Shown here: in pieces, positions 30,201 to 35,420 of the stretch
Position numbering within the stretch: position 1 is the stretch's first letter
Layout of the letters: each line of letters begins with the position of its first letter
Assembly (NCBI GenBank): GCA_964291375.2
Contig: OZ219810.1
Span: 62,001 to 126,000, forward strand
DNA: 64,000 bases
Direction: 5' to 3'
From: 3107 sp001483205
GTDB taxonomy: Bacteria > Pseudomonadota > Alphaproteobacteria > Rhodobacterales > Rhodobacteraceae
Made by a program: the position numbers and the translations under genes
Notes under the pieces: model-generated
What the model saw: only the letters and a program-made list of their open reading frames with translations
What the model was told of the DNA's origin: nothing
The model's database searches: none

Positions 30201-31632
30201 CCGTCGCCTCAACCGGCGTCGTCGCACCGGCCACCGTTATGATCGCGATATTCCCTCCTGCTTTGATCTCATAGGACAGATTACTCGCAACCACCACCCG
30301 GATGGTGGCGGCCGGTTCGAGCACACCATCGTCAACCGTCGGAATATCCAACTGCTTTTCGGTTTCACCGTCGGCAAAGCTGACGGTGAGCGAAAATGAA
30401 GGGCCGCCGCTGACCACATCCGCGCCTGACACAGTGACAATAACCGCCACAACCAAAGGCCCGAGGTCATCGGTGCGGGTGATGGTGAAAGAGGCGGTCT
30501 CGCCCTCCACAATCTCGCTGTCCGGCGCGGATACAGACACCTCTGACTTCACATTCATCGTCAGCGTGTCGTCGCCCGTAACCGTATAATCCGACGACGG
30601 CGCAAGTGAATAGACACCCCCGTGGTCTCTGGCATTCACCGCGGCGATTGACAGGCCACCCGTTTCGCTGTCCGGCGCAACGGTGCCGGTCGCAACCACC
30701 ACCGCCTGCGTTTCCCCCACGGGCACACGCCGAAGCTCGAAATCCACATCATATTCACGGGGCGAGAAACGCGCGAGCACCTCCGCAGGCCGCCCGTTGA
30801 CCACCTCAAGCGTCGGCGCATCAACCAACCGGGCTGTCAGCGGGTCATTGTCGCTGACCACCACCGAGGCCGCATCACCCGGCGCGGGGGGAACATGAAT
30901 GGCATCGTTGGCATCGGAATCGACCAGCCGCAGCGTGATGGTTTCGTCGCGTTCGCTGATACTGTCATCCTCGGTCGCCAGATCCAGCGTCGCCGTGTAG
31001 GAATTGGCGTCGAAAGTGACGCTGCTCGGCGCGGTGCCGCTCAGCACCGTCGCATCCGGCACTGTGACCGAAACCGGCATCACAAGCTGGGTCTGATCCG
31101 AAGAGCGGGTGAGCCGGAACCGGGCGGGCGCGCCTTCGGCTATATCGCCCAGGGCCTCGACAAAAACCAGCGTCACCCCCGTGCTCACCTTGTGGCCGTT
31201 GTCATCGCCGAGGCCGGTAAAGGTCAGCACGGCGTCGTTCCGGCTTTCGTCCTGAATGCTGCCGCCCGCCAGCGCCAGACCGTTATTCGGGACACTGATC
31301 CCGTTGGAGTCGTTGTCTCCGGCCACGGTCACATAGCGGAAGGTCAGTGCGTCGCCGTCACCGTTGCTGCTGACATAGGTTGCCTGCCGCGTCAGAGGGC
31401 CGATCAGCAGGTCAAGCGTCGGCGCGCCTGTCACCCTCACCGGCTCGCTGAACATCACCGTGACTTCGATGTTCTCTCCGGTTCCGTAGGTGGTGGTGCC
31501 GCTGGCAGGGCTGGACGTGATCGATGCACCGCTCACCGTCGGGGCCGTCACGTCATCGTTTTCTGTCACCGTCACCGTCGCGAGGGTATCGTTCGCGGTG
31601 AGACCGGAATAGGCAGGCGCAGATGCCACCAC
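15232..31632 (-). CDS. Giant Ig/cadherin-like surface protein, main fragment 2
   Basis: An uninterrupted frame of 5,466 codons, the main body of the protein. I count 13 SwmB-type Ig repeats (signature LTLTYDEALD followed by SVP), several cadherin/dystroglycan-like domains (IPDQTA...LPAWLTFD...FTGTP), two FnIII domains (YEVRHRTPP near 26450 and 19960), Calx-beta-like repeats (VEEGNALNF near 19740; IVEAGG near 15600) and seven copies of an unrecognised module with paired Cys and FW. SwmB, Cys/Trp module and cadherin-like domain often occur in that order as a repeating set. Nothing looks catalytic. By family knowledge such proteins act at or outside the cell surface in adhesion or motility. It lacks its own start: the signal peptide is in fragment 1. 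Confidence 0.8.
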   Translation of the reverse strand: MVASAPAYSGLTANDTLATVTVTENDDVTAPTVSGASITSSPASGTTTYGTGENIEVTVMFSEPVRVTGAPTLDLLIGPLTRQATYVSSNGDGDALTFRYVTVAGDNDSNGISVPNNGLALAGGSIQDESRNDAVLTFTGLGDDNGHKVSTGVTLVFVEALGDIAEGAPARFRLTRSSDQTQLVMPVSVTVPDATVLSGTAPSSVTFDANSYTATLDLATEDDSISERDETITLRLVDSDANDAIHVPPAPGDAASVVVSDNDPLTARLVDAPTLEVVNGRPAEVLARFSPREYDVDFELRRVPVGETQAVVVATGTVAPDSETGGLSIAAVNARDHGGVYSLAPSSDYTVTGDDTLTMNVKSEVSVSAPDSEIVEGETASFTITRTDDLGPLVVAVIVTVSGADVVSGGPSFSLTVSFADGETEKQLDIPTVDDGVLEPAATIRVVVASNLSYEIKAGGNIAIITVAGATTPVEATVNGTRLVLSYNEALDTGSVPDKTAFTVMVGGTDTTDFEVQISGTDVVLMLGEPVASGEAVTVAYTVPGTNPIQDTTGTDASAFPARSVTNTTPGCSDGQPAEAFWNACLTVGESTQASDRFGYFGFGLSAADFGDLSDKDFDFNSVTYEVDGLSYQSEFDITFDPAPGAVADGWTLQVGERSFPLKEAMKSGDGDVTYSWSGLSWDSDNLGEIFPVSLRNVNRAPVVGNGIPDQTAAVGSLFSFLIPEDAFDDPDNNPLTYTAALSNGDDLPAWLTFDEATSTFTGTPGNGDAGALIITVTADDGRGDGTASDDFTLTISDGVAPVLVEAVADGNTLTVIYDEALDTTSVPDAGAFTVAVGAAAANRAVSAVQVDGEAVILTLISPVSAGQAVALSYTVPTGATPAPIRDLNGNPAVALDGTEVRNSTRACPDPSLPGNPFWRVCLTVAEQSGSFGYNAADNYGVLSTPSFSHDGNAHTISAITYESTGGLSLRFAAAPGTVAEGWTLQLGASSFDLSTAQAGADGVSYVWSSPVGFGWSSGDVGDKVTVALLQKNRAPVVANAIPDRTVTVGTALSYRIPANTFSDADGHTLTYTAALEDGSALPAWLTFDGATRVFSGTPLAANAGALSVQVTADDGNGGTASDDFTLTVQASDTTGPVLQSARVNGKVVMLTYDEPLDTGSVPGTDAFTVTVGGSTGPSVSNVSIGGDTSQVGLLLAEAVSGGQAVTLTYTVPTTGATPAPIRDLSTNNAAALSGQVVMNVSPACPNPALAADAVWNACLTIGADGTTIGRSLSGGYGTLSSDAFRHDGNDFRVSQLLDSETLNQFWLSLTPNTDVSFASTWVLQIGDTTYSLADATLRQNIFAWSPTIIDWTSANVGDKVTVALLQSNRVPVLENEVPDRAVIVGNALSYQIPANTFIDPDGDSLTYTVTLSGDGALPAWLSFDGASRSFTGTPQAGDEGTLALRLTADDLKGGTATDEFTFTVGANTLATGKPVISLPAVPLLDGKLVVGEELTAGRGDIADADGLPTDDAAFRWQWIRVDSGDETDIEGATGPAYTLQDDDLGKRIKVRVIFTDVGGSEEARTSDAARQVTLRPPELLTVTPSSTFSDNGVRKVRFTLTWNQPSNAADIQFYTLISSLVPARTLSLNPGVSAAEATEGYFDVEASDLRQGQYTIQLSASYSGLGLTVPPSNALQVESLFIPAAPTGLSAVAGAGQATLSWTAPQDVGYSDITGYEVRHRTPPSTGTWQDWAPTGSDTTTHTVTNLTNGTAYEFEVRAVNAVGPGPGSAPAQATPTSTDTTAPVRQSVTARGNLLTITYNEALNEAIIPAPGAFMVTVNSGTAQPVQSVAVTGQTVLLTLPVVLVAGDTAALVYTPGAKPVRDAAGNPAAAFTIASLDVARTAVTLTRLLQPWETDAATVTRWPFRLSLEFDWVVTGLDISDFSAVNSVVERVIPPGADCIPDAPTTFCVIARATRSGGETVRVTLPADALDHGNDRAQFRATTTPSDALTVTPLTTTATQPITGAFDATITFSADVLDAQGDFPPGSHLTADDLAVTNGTAQSLARPAPGDPQTYTFSILPDSDFEGTITLQLPANAVFTEHGAGNPATLPLTLTADTNPPEITGIEVTSDPGPDDIYELGDEITFRVTFDQPVTADATSPPMLAFTLGSSTKTLAHDATASTGSTLVFTYTVADTDKDINGIAVPANSLTGTVRDENNNAAALTHARFGPFTGHNVDGTGVVLTVTDADFSWVFDDTKLTPEWSVTTAFEWTNKPANITDYQVVFRSDDRTTFHTYNTDFPDPGGQTQIAFTSDGGSGNSNVDVSLADDYDDFNGAYYKVSVRGYYKPDGADAVIIDSADVRLWVPRPVSLCSGPQAPLRCQGAPIITEGNRAVTPTTTGHEDEDDWTWTLTGPDAGLFEFGRICPDTDDCDEDEKVRGLFFKTAPDHSNPTDADGDNRYDVTVTVDDNNSGNSEAVADSSLPAGKSSRTYGIAVQPDLTPPELQSAAVNHSTLTLTYDRDLDSTSVPDKSAFTMSKRHIRVSAVSISGMVVTLTLDIPIERRDGIRVSYTRPTGAGAMPLRSVTGGEVASFTNQSVTNNTPSFLCPSQRHPGTFWSGCMKIVSCLNNPDCEDFEPISQPTFAWGGYIDNPGDNDVGALVDANGNDASTFTRHGKTHKITAIGGDGNCISIRFADDPGEAALDWIMEFNEGIEYTSVRLGAALKTIACPSAFPASDHVFYFRNGDGLAWGRSQVLSRAFTLRPPPVELVTAIPDLNAEVEQGFTYTIPADSIIESSGDPLTFTALQSDDSALPAWLSFDPAARSFSGRPERDDIDEIEITVKAANASGDSASSTFMLTITDTTVPVLSTTSPPVVRYDEITLTFSEALESLSVFEGLATEMFPVVVGSESVDVAEAHSHGAVVTLRLAKPVPYGQTVAVSYVVPDRGIHARLLDLQGLPVLAFSPLSVANNTPQCSTSGHPANAFWRACAEVGSDPGGVFGFYRSSVENIGFLVPRSFTFGGAEYSFSRILNFDNGGDDGYIVRIGIKPELTAAQVAGWMLRLGGTDLSFDNATRRGPAQAGDGVQFEWTNTGSIWGASDVGNVQKLSLRRKPILLEEIPDQSAEALEAFSFTVPDGTFSNPDSAAPTYAATLEAGGALPGWLAFDPATRVFSGTPGFADIGVVSVKVTATGRAGDTAEDIFAITVADTTLPVLVTDPPPVVRGLREVVMTWSEPLDATAVPAVGAFTVQVNDVTRTVASVAVSEAVVTLVLEGLVLEGQAVTVTYATPALATDARLQDVAGNAAAGFTAPQNVANTFVLPDVCPASDAALPEGVFWQSCVLVGEIASGISYGARGTKGAILGAGFEYGGVSNSVDELSVISGFGLRLSFTSDPRPVVNGWFLEVAGQSLELDNSTWRAGNHYRWSSPGFTWGSDDVGDWVVVSLRQGNRAPVVVSELPDQVVTVGVDALDYAVPEGAFNDPDDGDSLTYTAALEDDSALPAWLSFDGTTFTGAPAADYDGALELQVKVTAADGEGGMVADVFTLTVNRPPVVTNVVELPKASVGVGFFHNFPADMFTDPDGDSLTYTVTLADDSELPSSWLIYAPNDPGVGGLVSPNPPAEAEGEWMIKLTANDGRGGSASHTFTLVIGPANPATGTVTITGDAQVGQTLTASSGTIMDADGFTDTDNDGFPDDLTWQWIRVDGDSGDETPIEGATATTYTLQDADYGTTIKVQISFTDLASNVETLVSNPVGPVDFKPPKLATPTLSDSYQDDGTHIFRYDFTWEQPSHTSDIVSYVVADSESGGAPAAITIDSGTALADATAGYIEFSDPPGAGSTFSMTVYYDAGRTLSATSNEVTVANLFPPEPPIILLNDPDVRGALLSWNPPGFNGNSAITRYEVRHRTPPETGTWTEWTSTVSAPQLVNLHEVTGLTAGATYEFQLRAVNAVGNGRETETVQITPTLPAVSFDSGVASVEEGNALNFRVDLTGRADEDTADITVDYTVTGDTATAGDDFTAGGGTLVFKASDEDDFKTITISTTDDTDHEPDETLTVTLSNPVNAILGHGPATATGTIEDNDNDVTGPVLQSAAVNNKTLTLVYNEALNANSKPDVTAFTVKINGTEIGDDDDSVSSVSDVSISGTEVTLTILGNTISGERVTVSYDDDDSTNKLRDTSNNAADGFTDETVINTSPSCPAAPSAKVFWDACLTIGGSGLAFGFESRNTPMFGKLLPVATFSVGSDTYEIINLSTDILTNSNTANLYLRFNSDPGAAIRNGWALEVGGETYDFEDSTDGFNTIPSFRVWSDGGRLDWGRDNARDRVPVALLYKNPPPVVAADIPAQSVVAGNTFSFDLPTGTFSDPLNDPLTYTASVDGTALTDPATGIWLAFDGTTFSGIPPQSAAGEITVTVKADDGPGRTDGEDGRSVETSFILTVDDETVPVLASASVNRERLTLTYSEPLDMDSVPPADAFTVTVDGNTVRVSDVTISGSTVDMTLFPAVLRGQRVRLVYTPQTGPPEDDMIRDVWMNNAAGLTKQEVANATPLTDTAPPLLDAIVLSEDGAVLTLTYDEALDEGSVPAAGDFTVTAGGASVAGVAVSGMTVVLTLDPVVIHAQEVTVGYTAPGTDPIRDAAMNPVADVTTTTVPNPVPPPVASITGGTASEELPVEFTVTLSAASAKRVTLGYSTSDGTAVAPDDYTAADSTVTLEPLATEGAISIATVQDAVTEGEETFTVTLKSPVNATLDPSPTATTATGTITDFDNVLPVLQSAKIIGGTLTLTYNEALNGASVPVPGDFAVTAGDAGATVSGVSVSGMTVVLTLTPPPANGLRVRLAYTRGDNPIEDLAGNDADDLSGQAVTDGDTPVLQSAALNGDTLTLTYDEALNERSVPVTGDFTVTADGTGVTVSGVSVSGMTVVLALTSGTVVTNGVPVVLTYTAGTNPIEDLTGSDAANLTAQAVLDRSVPVLQSAVGNGKTLTLTYDEALNEASVPGAGDFTVTADGTGVTVSGAEVSGAEVRLTLATSLLLSHQAVVLTYTGGTNPIEDVAGNDAANLSGQSVRNDTQKIPLTIKFVEFDNVFRTRREYRAIESSGDPVTVTLAIVDADGDRVALSGDVTLRMGTSDYAGNYILGLNHPATAGQDYTAVDTTVTISQGATSATFDVPVLDDDTVERFEYFGFTMAWEGPAPVFGDYDVSLETLTPETQPLGRVTSDDTATVSLAETSYEVTEGDTLDLVPNFSKAIEFDFDLNLSFSQPTGFQLGSDQFISTYASFPANNKIRYSKTYSGGVTAGAQAPIQVLAADDNVVEGPHSFRVLVGRNPGINSFFTFSDALQNDETLITILDNDVAELELGVLPGIIVEAGGVSTVRVGVTNGVTFRRNQQVTLSLAGSTATEGADYTIGTKTLTLRAGEPPADETSVAAETTVTAVADSIDDNGEKIIITATPWRYDAGCGQYHPEDDHHRQRGCKYRADRLADDQRQC

Positions 31633-32141
31633 CAGATCAACCGTCCGTTTCCCCGGTCAGCATCATCATCGGCAACCGTGAGGTCAAAGCTGAGCACGGA
31701 CGGAGTTTCGGTGGTGCAGGTGGCTGCCGAATCGCCAGTCAGCTCGAAATAGAGGGTGTCTTCGTCGCTGTTCACCGCCGTGCCGCGTCTGATTCTCGGG
31801 CGCGTCGCCGGTTGTTCACCGATGTCGAGGTCAATCCCGTCGCCAAGATCATCGAAACGCACCGCGATTGTCGTGTCCTGATTGGCACGGGCAGAGACTA
31901 TGAACTCCCCTGTTTCGCCTTCGGCGACTTCGGTCGGGGGATCAAAAAGGCTGAAAGTGGCGCAGGCGGCATTCTGCGCCCATGCGGTGCCACCACCCGG
32001 CAGAGCAGCCAGAACAACCGCGGCCAGACCCGCCCGCCACAATGTGCGCAGGGGATGTGCGGTGCGGCCCATGTCAGCAGCCGCACGCCATGTCAGCAGC
32101 CGCATGTTTCGGAAAAACCGAACAAGGCCTGATGGGCGCAC
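31572..32141 (-). CDS. Giant surface protein, N-terminal fragment 1 with signal peptide
   Basis: This begins the giant gene. The export signal has an Arg-containing n-region, a hydrophobic stretch (LWRAGLAAVVLAALPGG) and an AWAQ-N cleavage site, followed by a Calx-beta-like domain (FSLFDPPTEVAEGETGEFIV). The GTG at 32141 has GGGAG six bases upstream, formed by a heptamer repeat; ATG codons at 32105 and 32072 are alternatives without a clear ribosome-binding site, although 32072 gives the tidiest signal peptide. Real coding ends near 31640, where one base appears to be missing: after ADRGNG the frame should continue as VDLVVASAPAYSG in fragment 2. Confidence 0.7.
   Translation of the reverse strand: MRPSGLVRFFRNMRLLTWRAAADMGRTAHPLRTLWRAGLAAVVLAALPGGGTAWAQNAACATFSLFDPPTEVAEGETGEFIVSARANQDTTIAVRFDDLGDGIDLDIGEQPATRPRIRRGTAVNSDEDTLYFELTGDSAATCTTETPSVLSFDLTVADDDADRGNGRLIWWWHLRLPIPVSPRTIPSRR
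32033..32048. repeat. 16-bp direct repeat shared by signal-peptide codons and leader
   Basis: CCCGCCACAATGTGCG occurs here, inside the signal-peptide codons, and again at 32312-32327 in the leader. In the same strand and phase the leader copy would encode IRTLWRVSLAALA, similar to LRTLWRAGLAAVV of the real signal peptide. This suggests a partial duplication of the gene's 5' end. A second direct repeat, CATGTCAGCAGCCGCA, lies at 32070-32085 and 32089-32104. Confidence 0.6.
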
Positions 32142-32145
32142 CGGA

Positions 32146-32191
32146 GGCTCCCGGCTCCCGGCTCCCGGCTCCCGGCTCCCGGCTCCCGGCT
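32146..32191. repeat. Heptamer tandem repeat (GGCTCCC)n before the giant gene
   Basis: About six and a half copies of GGCTCCC (GGGAGCC on the coding strand) sit directly upstream of the GTG at 32141. Each coding-strand unit contains GGGAG, a plausible Shine-Dalgarno core, and the last one is six bases from the GTG. Changes in copy number by slipped-strand mispairing would alter the leader but not the frame. Confidence 0.85.
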
Positions 32192-32448
32192 GATTATAGC
32201 ACCCAAACCTGGATCAAACGATGTTGTCAATGCCATTGACATCTTTTCTGCCGCCGGATGCAACCATAACGTGGAGTTGTAGCTTATTTTTGGCTAAAGC
32301 AGCCAAACTAACCCGCCACAATGTGCGAATCAGATTCTGGTCAAAAAGTCCTATACCGGAAATTTTTTCCGGCAATTCAACGACACTCCTCATCAGCTCA
32401 ACCCTTTCGCGCCTGACCCTACCCTGAACCGCTGGCTTGCTTGGTTTT

Positions 32449-32478
32449 AATATAGATGTAAAAACTTTGAACAAGCAA
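32449..32478 (-). promoter_or_regulatory. Candidate promoter for the giant surface-protein gene
   Basis: On the minus strand, TTGCTT (32473-32478) and TATATT (32449-32454) are separated by 18 bases, a fair sigma-70 match in an AT-rich stretch that contrasts with the GC-rich surroundings. The start codon would be about 300 bases downstream. The 497-bp gap 32142-32638 otherwise holds the heptamer repeat, the signal-peptide-like duplication and a palindrome, but no gene I can support. Confidence 0.35.
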
Positions 32479-32511
32479 GAAATTTTAAGGCCTGTTTGAA
32501 CTTTTTGTGAT

Positions 32512-32523
32512 GCAACCGGTTGC
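32512..32523. promoter_or_regulatory. 12-bp perfect palindrome, possible operator
   Basis: GCAACCGGTTGC is a perfect inverted repeat. It is followed by an imperfect one (GCAAATGG...CCATTGC, 32522-32540). They lie upstream of the candidate promoter of the giant gene and downstream of fdsA. They could be a regulator site or part of an fdsA 3' structure; the sequence alone does not decide. Confidence 0.35.
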
Positions 32524-32638
32524 AAATGGCGGACCATTGCAAACGGGCAAACATCCCGCATCGACATGGGCGGCAGGTGCTGGTCCGGGTGATCCGCGCC
32601 CGCCCGTCCCGGCGCAGGCGGCGCGCCCCCCGTTCCCG

Positions 32639-35416
32639 CTATTCGGCGGCGATGTTGTCCGCGACCGGCTCCACCCGCACGGCGGCAAACTTGAACTCCG
32701 GTATCTTGCCATAGGGGTCAAGCGCCGGGTTGGTCAGGATATTGGCGGCGGCCTCGACATAGGCGAACGGCACAAAGACCATGTTTTCCGCAATCGCCCG
32801 ATCCGCGCGGGCCATGATTTCGATCCGCCCCCGCCGGGTGATCAGGCGCACCGTGTCGCCGGGAGAAACCCCCAACCGGCGCAGGGTCTTGGGGTTGAGC
32901 GAACAGTTGGCCTCCGGCTCCACCGCGTCAAGCACCGCCGAGCGGCGGGTCATCGACCCGGTATGCCAGTGTTCAAGCTGGCGGCCGGTGGTCATCACCA
33001 TCGGATAGTCGGCGTCCGGGGTTTCATCCGGGGCGATGATGGCGGCGGGGGTGAACCTCGCCCGCCCTTCCGGGCGCGGAAAGCCGTCGCCAAAGACAAC
33101 CGCCTGCCCCGGATCATCGGGGCTGAGCGACGGATAGGTCACGGCCTGTTGCTCCAGCCGTTCCCAGGTGATGTTGTCGAGGCTCTGCATGGTCAGCTTC
33201 ATCTCGGCAAAGACATCACGGGGGTGGGTATAGCGCCAGCCAAGCCCCAGCCGGTTGGCAATGTCGATGGTGATCGCCCAGTCCTCGCGCGCCTCGCCCG
33301 GCGGGGGGACCGCCGGACGCACCATCTGCACCTGCCGGTTGGTGTTGGAAACGGTTCCGGTCTTTTCATAAAGGGCCGAGGCAGGCAGGATAACATCGGC
33401 ATAATTCGCGGTCTCGGTCAGGAAAATGTCCTGCACCACCATCAGGTCGAGCCGGGCAAGGGCCTCTCGCGCATGGTCCGCGTCCGGGTCAGACATGGCC
33501 GGGTTCTCGCCCAGAATATACATGCCCCGGATCGTGCCCGCATGGATGTGGTCGATGATCTCGGTCACGGTCAGGCCCTTTTCGTCCGACCAGTCGCCGG
33601 ACCCCCAGACGCCGCTGAAATGCCTGCGCACCGCATCGTCGCCAACCGGCTGATAATCCGGCAGAAACATCGGGATCAGGCCCGCATCGGACGCGCCCTG
33701 CACGTTGTTCTGGCCGCGCAGAGGGTGCAGGCCGGTGCCGGGACGCCCGACATGGCCGCACATCAGCGCCAGGCTGATCAGACAGCGGGAGTTGTCGGTG
33801 CCGTGGATATGCTGTGACACGCCCATGCCCCAGAAGATCATGCCCGCCCTGGCCTTGGCGAAGGTGCGGGCCACATCGCGGATCACCTCGGGCGCGATCC
33901 CTGAAATCCCGGCCATCGCCTCGGGGCTGAAATCTTTCAGATGGGCGCGCTCGGCCTGCCAGTTCTCGGTATAGGCGTCGATATATTGCTGATCATAAAG
34001 GCCTTCTTCGGCAATGACGTGCATGATAGAGTTCAGCATCGCCACATCGGTGCCGGGGCGGAATTGCAGCATCTGATAGGCAAAGCGCCGCAGGCCGACA
34101 CCGCGCGGGTCCATCACGATCAGCTTGCCGCCGCGTTTGGTGAATTGCTTGAAAAAGGTGGCGGCCACCGGGTGGTTCTCGACCGGATTCGCACCGATGA
34201 TAATGGCGACATCGGCGTTTTCGATCTCGTTGAAGGTCGCCGTCACCGCGCCGGAACCGATGTTTTCGATCAGCGCCGCCACCGAGGACGCATGGCACAG
34301 CCGTGTGCAGTGATCGACATTGTTGTGGCCAAAGCCCTGCCGGATCAGCTTTTGGAACAGATATGCCTCTTCGTTGGTGCATTTGGCCGAGCCGAACCCG
34401 GCCACGGCGCGCCCGCCATGGGCCTTTGCCAGTTTCGAGAAGCCCCCCGCCACCGCATCAAGCGCCTCTTCCCAGCTTGCTTCGCGAAAATGGGTGGCCA
34501 GATTGCCGGGATCAACGTTCAAGCCCTTGGGGGGCGCGTCGGCGCGCCGGATCAGGGGCCGGGTCAGACGATGGGGGTGGTGGATGTAATCAAAGCCGAA
34601 ACGCCCCTTGACGCACAGGCGGCCCTCGTTGGCGGGGCCGTCCACGCCCTCCACATACCTGATGCTGCCCCCCTTGATCTTCAGGCTGACCTGACAGCCG
34701 ACGCCACAGAACGGGCAGACGCTTTTGACCTCGCTGTCATAATCGGCACTGTCGCCTGTCTGCGCCTCGTCCAGCACAGTTGCAGGCATCAGCGCCCCGG
34801 TCGGGCACGCCTGCACGCATTCGCCGCAGGCAACGCAGGTGGATGCCCCCATCGGGTCATCAAAATCAAACACCGGATAGGCGTCATGGCCGCGCCCGCC
34901 CATGCCGATCACATCATTGACCTGAACCTCGCGGCAGGCGCGCACGCACAGGCCGCACTGGATACAGGCGTCAAGATTGACCCGCATCGCCACATGGCTG
35001 TCGTCGAGCAGCGGCACCCGCGCTGCCTCCAGCCCAGGAAAACGGCTCTCGGAAACCCCATTCGCCGCCGCCATGTCCCACATATGGGACGACTTGTCAT
35101 GGGCCGCGTCGCGGGCGGGCTGATCGGCAACCAGCATCTCCACCACCATGCGGCGGGCAGAGACCGCGCGGGCGCTGTCGGTTCTGACCACCATGCCCTC
35201 GGCAGGTGTGCGGATGCAGGAAGCCGCAAGCGTGCGTTCGCCCTCAATCTCGACCATACAGGCGCGGCAGTTGCCGTCGGGCCGATACCCCGGCGCGGGC
35301 TTGTGGCACAGATGCGGGATGACCAGCCCCCGGCCATGGGCGACCTCCCAGATGGTTTCGCCGTCGCGGGCGGTGACCTGTTGGCCATCAAGGGTGAAGG
35401 TGATTGTCTCCGCCAT
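32639..35416 (-). CDS. fdsA: NAD-dependent formate dehydrogenase, molybdenum catalytic subunit
   Basis: This 925-residue protein oxidises formate to CO2 at a bis-MGD molybdenum centre and passes electrons to the FdsB/FdsG diaphorase part, in the cytoplasm. The N-terminus has a NuoG-like [2Fe-2S] domain (Cys37, Cys50, Cys53, Cys67), then two ferredoxin-type [4Fe-4S] motifs (CIQCGLCVRAC and CVACGECVQACP). The catalytic domain begins with CPFCGVGC. The metal ligand region reads VDHCTRLCHASS, so the ligand is cysteine, not selenocysteine. The C-terminus carries the molybdopterin dinucleotide-binding domain (GRQLEHWHTGSMTRRS). The ATG is four bases after the fdsGB stop, so they are cotranscribed. 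No fdsD or fdhD follows; the AT-rich leader of the giant gene lies there instead. Confidence 0.93.
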   Translation of the reverse strand: MAETITFTLDGQQVTARDGETIWEVAHGRGLVIPHLCHKPAPGYRPDGNCRACMVEIEGERTLAASCIRTPAEGMVVRTDSARAVSARRMVVEMLVADQPARDAAHDKSSHMWDMAAANGVSESRFPGLEAARVPLLDDSHVAMRVNLDACIQCGLCVRACREVQVNDVIGMGGRGHDAYPVFDFDDPMGASTCVACGECVQACPTGALMPATVLDEAQTGDSADYDSEVKSVCPFCGVGCQVSLKIKGGSIRYVEGVDGPANEGRLCVKGRFGFDYIHHPHRLTRPLIRRADAPPKGLNVDPGNLATHFREASWEEALDAVAGGFSKLAKAHGGRAVAGFGSAKCTNEEAYLFQKLIRQGFGHNNVDHCTRLCHASSVAALIENIGSGAVTATFNEIENADVAIIIGANPVENHPVAATFFKQFTKRGGKLIVMDPRGVGLRRFAYQMLQFRPGTDVAMLNSIMHVIAEEGLYDQQYIDAYTENWQAERAHLKDFSPEAMAGISGIAPEVIRDVARTFAKARAGMIFWGMGVSQHIHGTDNSRCLISLALMCGHVGRPGTGLHPLRGQNNVQGASDAGLIPMFLPDYQPVGDDAVRRHFSGVWGSGDWSDEKGLTVTEIIDHIHAGTIRGMYILGENPAMSDPDADHAREALARLDLMVVQDIFLTETANYADVILPASALYEKTGTVSNTNRQVQMVRPAVPPPGEAREDWAITIDIANRLGLGWRYTHPRDVFAEMKLTMQSLDNITWERLEQQAVTYPSLSPDDPGQAVVFGDGFPRPEGRARFTPAAIIAPDETPDADYPMVMTTGRQLEHWHTGSMTRRSAVLDAVEPEANCSLNPKTLRRLGVSPGDTVRLITRRGRIEIMARADRAIAENMVFVPFAYVEAAANILTNPALDPYGKIPEFKFAAVRVEPVADNIAAE

Positions 35417-35420
35417 TGCC

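Noticed and set aside
32214..32567. 117-residue frame on the minus strand in the leader of the giant gene
   Set aside because: Atypical composition, no start signal and no family. Part of it is explained as a relic of the signal-peptide duplication and the rest is regulatory-looking AT-rich DNA.
32507..33817. 436-residue plus-strand frame opposite fdsA, and 33941-35641 (566 residues)
   Set aside because: Both are antisense shadows of a clear formate dehydrogenase gene with normal codon use on the minus strand.
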